Shown in pieces: positions 4,687-5,096 of a DNA stretch of 5,096 bases. Source of the DNA: Alkaliphilus sp. (GTDB lineage: Bacteria; Bacillota; Clostridia; Peptostreptococcales; Thermotaleaceae). The notes beneath the pieces were generated by a model. That model was given only the letters and a program-made list of their open reading frames with translations. It did not search any database and was not told the DNA's origin. Location of the stretch: NCBI GenBank assembly GCA_018335765.1, contig JAGXRU010000097.1, positions 1 to 5,096 on the forward strand, given 5' to 3'. The first letter of the stretch is position 1. Each line of letters opens with the position of its first letter. The translations under genes and the position numbers were made by a program.

Positions 4687-5096
4687 ATGAAGGATAAAGC
4701 ATTAATAGTGATTGTGTCAGCACAACTTATTACTTCACTCACCATAATTTTTGCATTAGGGAAGATAGTGGGGAAAGACAATGTTTTTATTATTGGTGTA
4801 ATTTCACAATTAGTTGTTGGTGTCTTGAGTATAGCCATTTACAAAGGTGCGATCAAAAAAAGCCTTGAAAGAGTTATTAAGCGTGTTACGGCTATAGCAG
4901 AGGGACAAATAACTTTAAGCGTTGAAGATTATGGTGTCACTGAAGGGCTTGCCGATCAAGTCAATAATATTGTAAAAGAATTGAAAAAAGTAGTCTGTGA
5001 GGTCGCCATTGTTGCTCAAAAGAGCAAGGTTATTTCAGAACAGCTCAAAGAAAGTATTGAGCATAATGAGGCGTCATCTGCAGCGATTGCTCAGAC
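4687..5096 (+). CDS. Methyl-accepting chemotaxis-type receptor, N-terminal part (cut by window edge)
   Basis: The frame runs from ATG 4687 to the right edge without a stop, giving 136 residues. AGGAGGG (4675-4681) is a strong ribosome site 5 bases ahead. TM1 spans about residues 5-24 and TM2 about 33-53, joined by only some eight residues (GKIVGKDN). The HAMP-like region, about residues 54-105, reads KKSLERVIKRVTAIAEGQITL, with NNIVKELKKVV at its end. The heptad-like helix from about 107 (VAIVAQKSKVISEQLKESIEHNEASSAAIAQT) looks like the first arm of a methyl-accepting signalling coiled coil. Such receptors control the CheA kinase. The receptor lacks a folded external ligand domain, so it would sense through its membrane helices, the HAMP region or a partner protein. 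The conserved signalling tip lies beyond the window, so a HAMP-bearing protein of another kind is not fully excluded. Confidence 0.75.
   Translation, partial: MKDKALIVIVSAQLITSLTIIFALGKIVGKDNVFIIGVISQLVVGVLSIAIYKGAIKKSLERVIKRVTAIAEGQITLSVEDYGVTEGLADQVNNIVKELKKVVCEVAIVAQKSKVISEQLKESIEHNEASSAAIAQ

Noticed and set aside
4647..4838. 63-codon open frame on the - strand
   Set aside because: It overlaps the start of the chemotaxis receptor gene, which has a strong ribosome site, membrane helices and a HAMP region. The antisense frame is hydrophobic only because it mirrors codons of the membrane helices.
1..5096. CRISPR array, insertion sequence, attachment site, tRNA or rRNA
   Set aside because: No regularly spaced repeats, transposase frame, terminal inverted repeats or tRNA-like cloverleaf was seen on either strand.

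Overview
The window is AT-rich DNA with short intergenic gaps, strong Shine-Dalgarno sequences and GTG as well as ATG starts. All recognisable genes lie on the + strand. The gene content (ArsA ATPase, a secreted DUF2680-type protein, membrane-anchored SHOCT miniproteins, an OmpR-type two-component pair and a chemotaxis receptor) suggests a motile low-GC Firmicute, most likely of class Clostridia. That assignment rests on style and gene content, not on a database match.

Region 1 (1-1222): the C-terminal part of an arsenite-stimulated ATPase, ArsA. It is open at the left edge and closed by a hairpin/T-tract terminator. It is therefore the last gene of an ars-type operon whose other members lie to the left.

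Region 2 (1223-1479): a non-coding stretch ahead of the next operon. It holds a long imperfect dyad (1413-1453), a short 10-bp-period direct repeat (1393-1407), a consensus -10 hexamer further upstream and a good ribosome binding site. No known riboswitch or RNA gene was recognised.

Region 3 (1480-4530): a compact five-gene operon. The order is a secreted, Met/Gly-rich DUF2680-type protein, two tiny one-helix membrane proteins each ending in a SHOCT domain, an OmpR/PhoB-family response regulator, and a membrane sensor histidine kinase that overlaps the regulator by 4 bases. A strong terminator follows. The kinase's extracytoplasmic domain carries a dense methionine stripe, and the secreted protein has a Met/His/Gly-rich tail. 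This suggests that the two act on the same stimulus outside the membrane, possibly a soft metal ion such as Cu(I)/Ag(I) or an oxidant. This is the most interesting part of the window; the function is inferred, not demonstrated.

Region 4 (4531-5096): a separate transcription unit. An 8-bp direct repeat with 11-bp period overlaps a possible promoter, followed by the start of a two-helix, HAMP-containing methyl-accepting chemotaxis-type receptor that is cut by the right edge.
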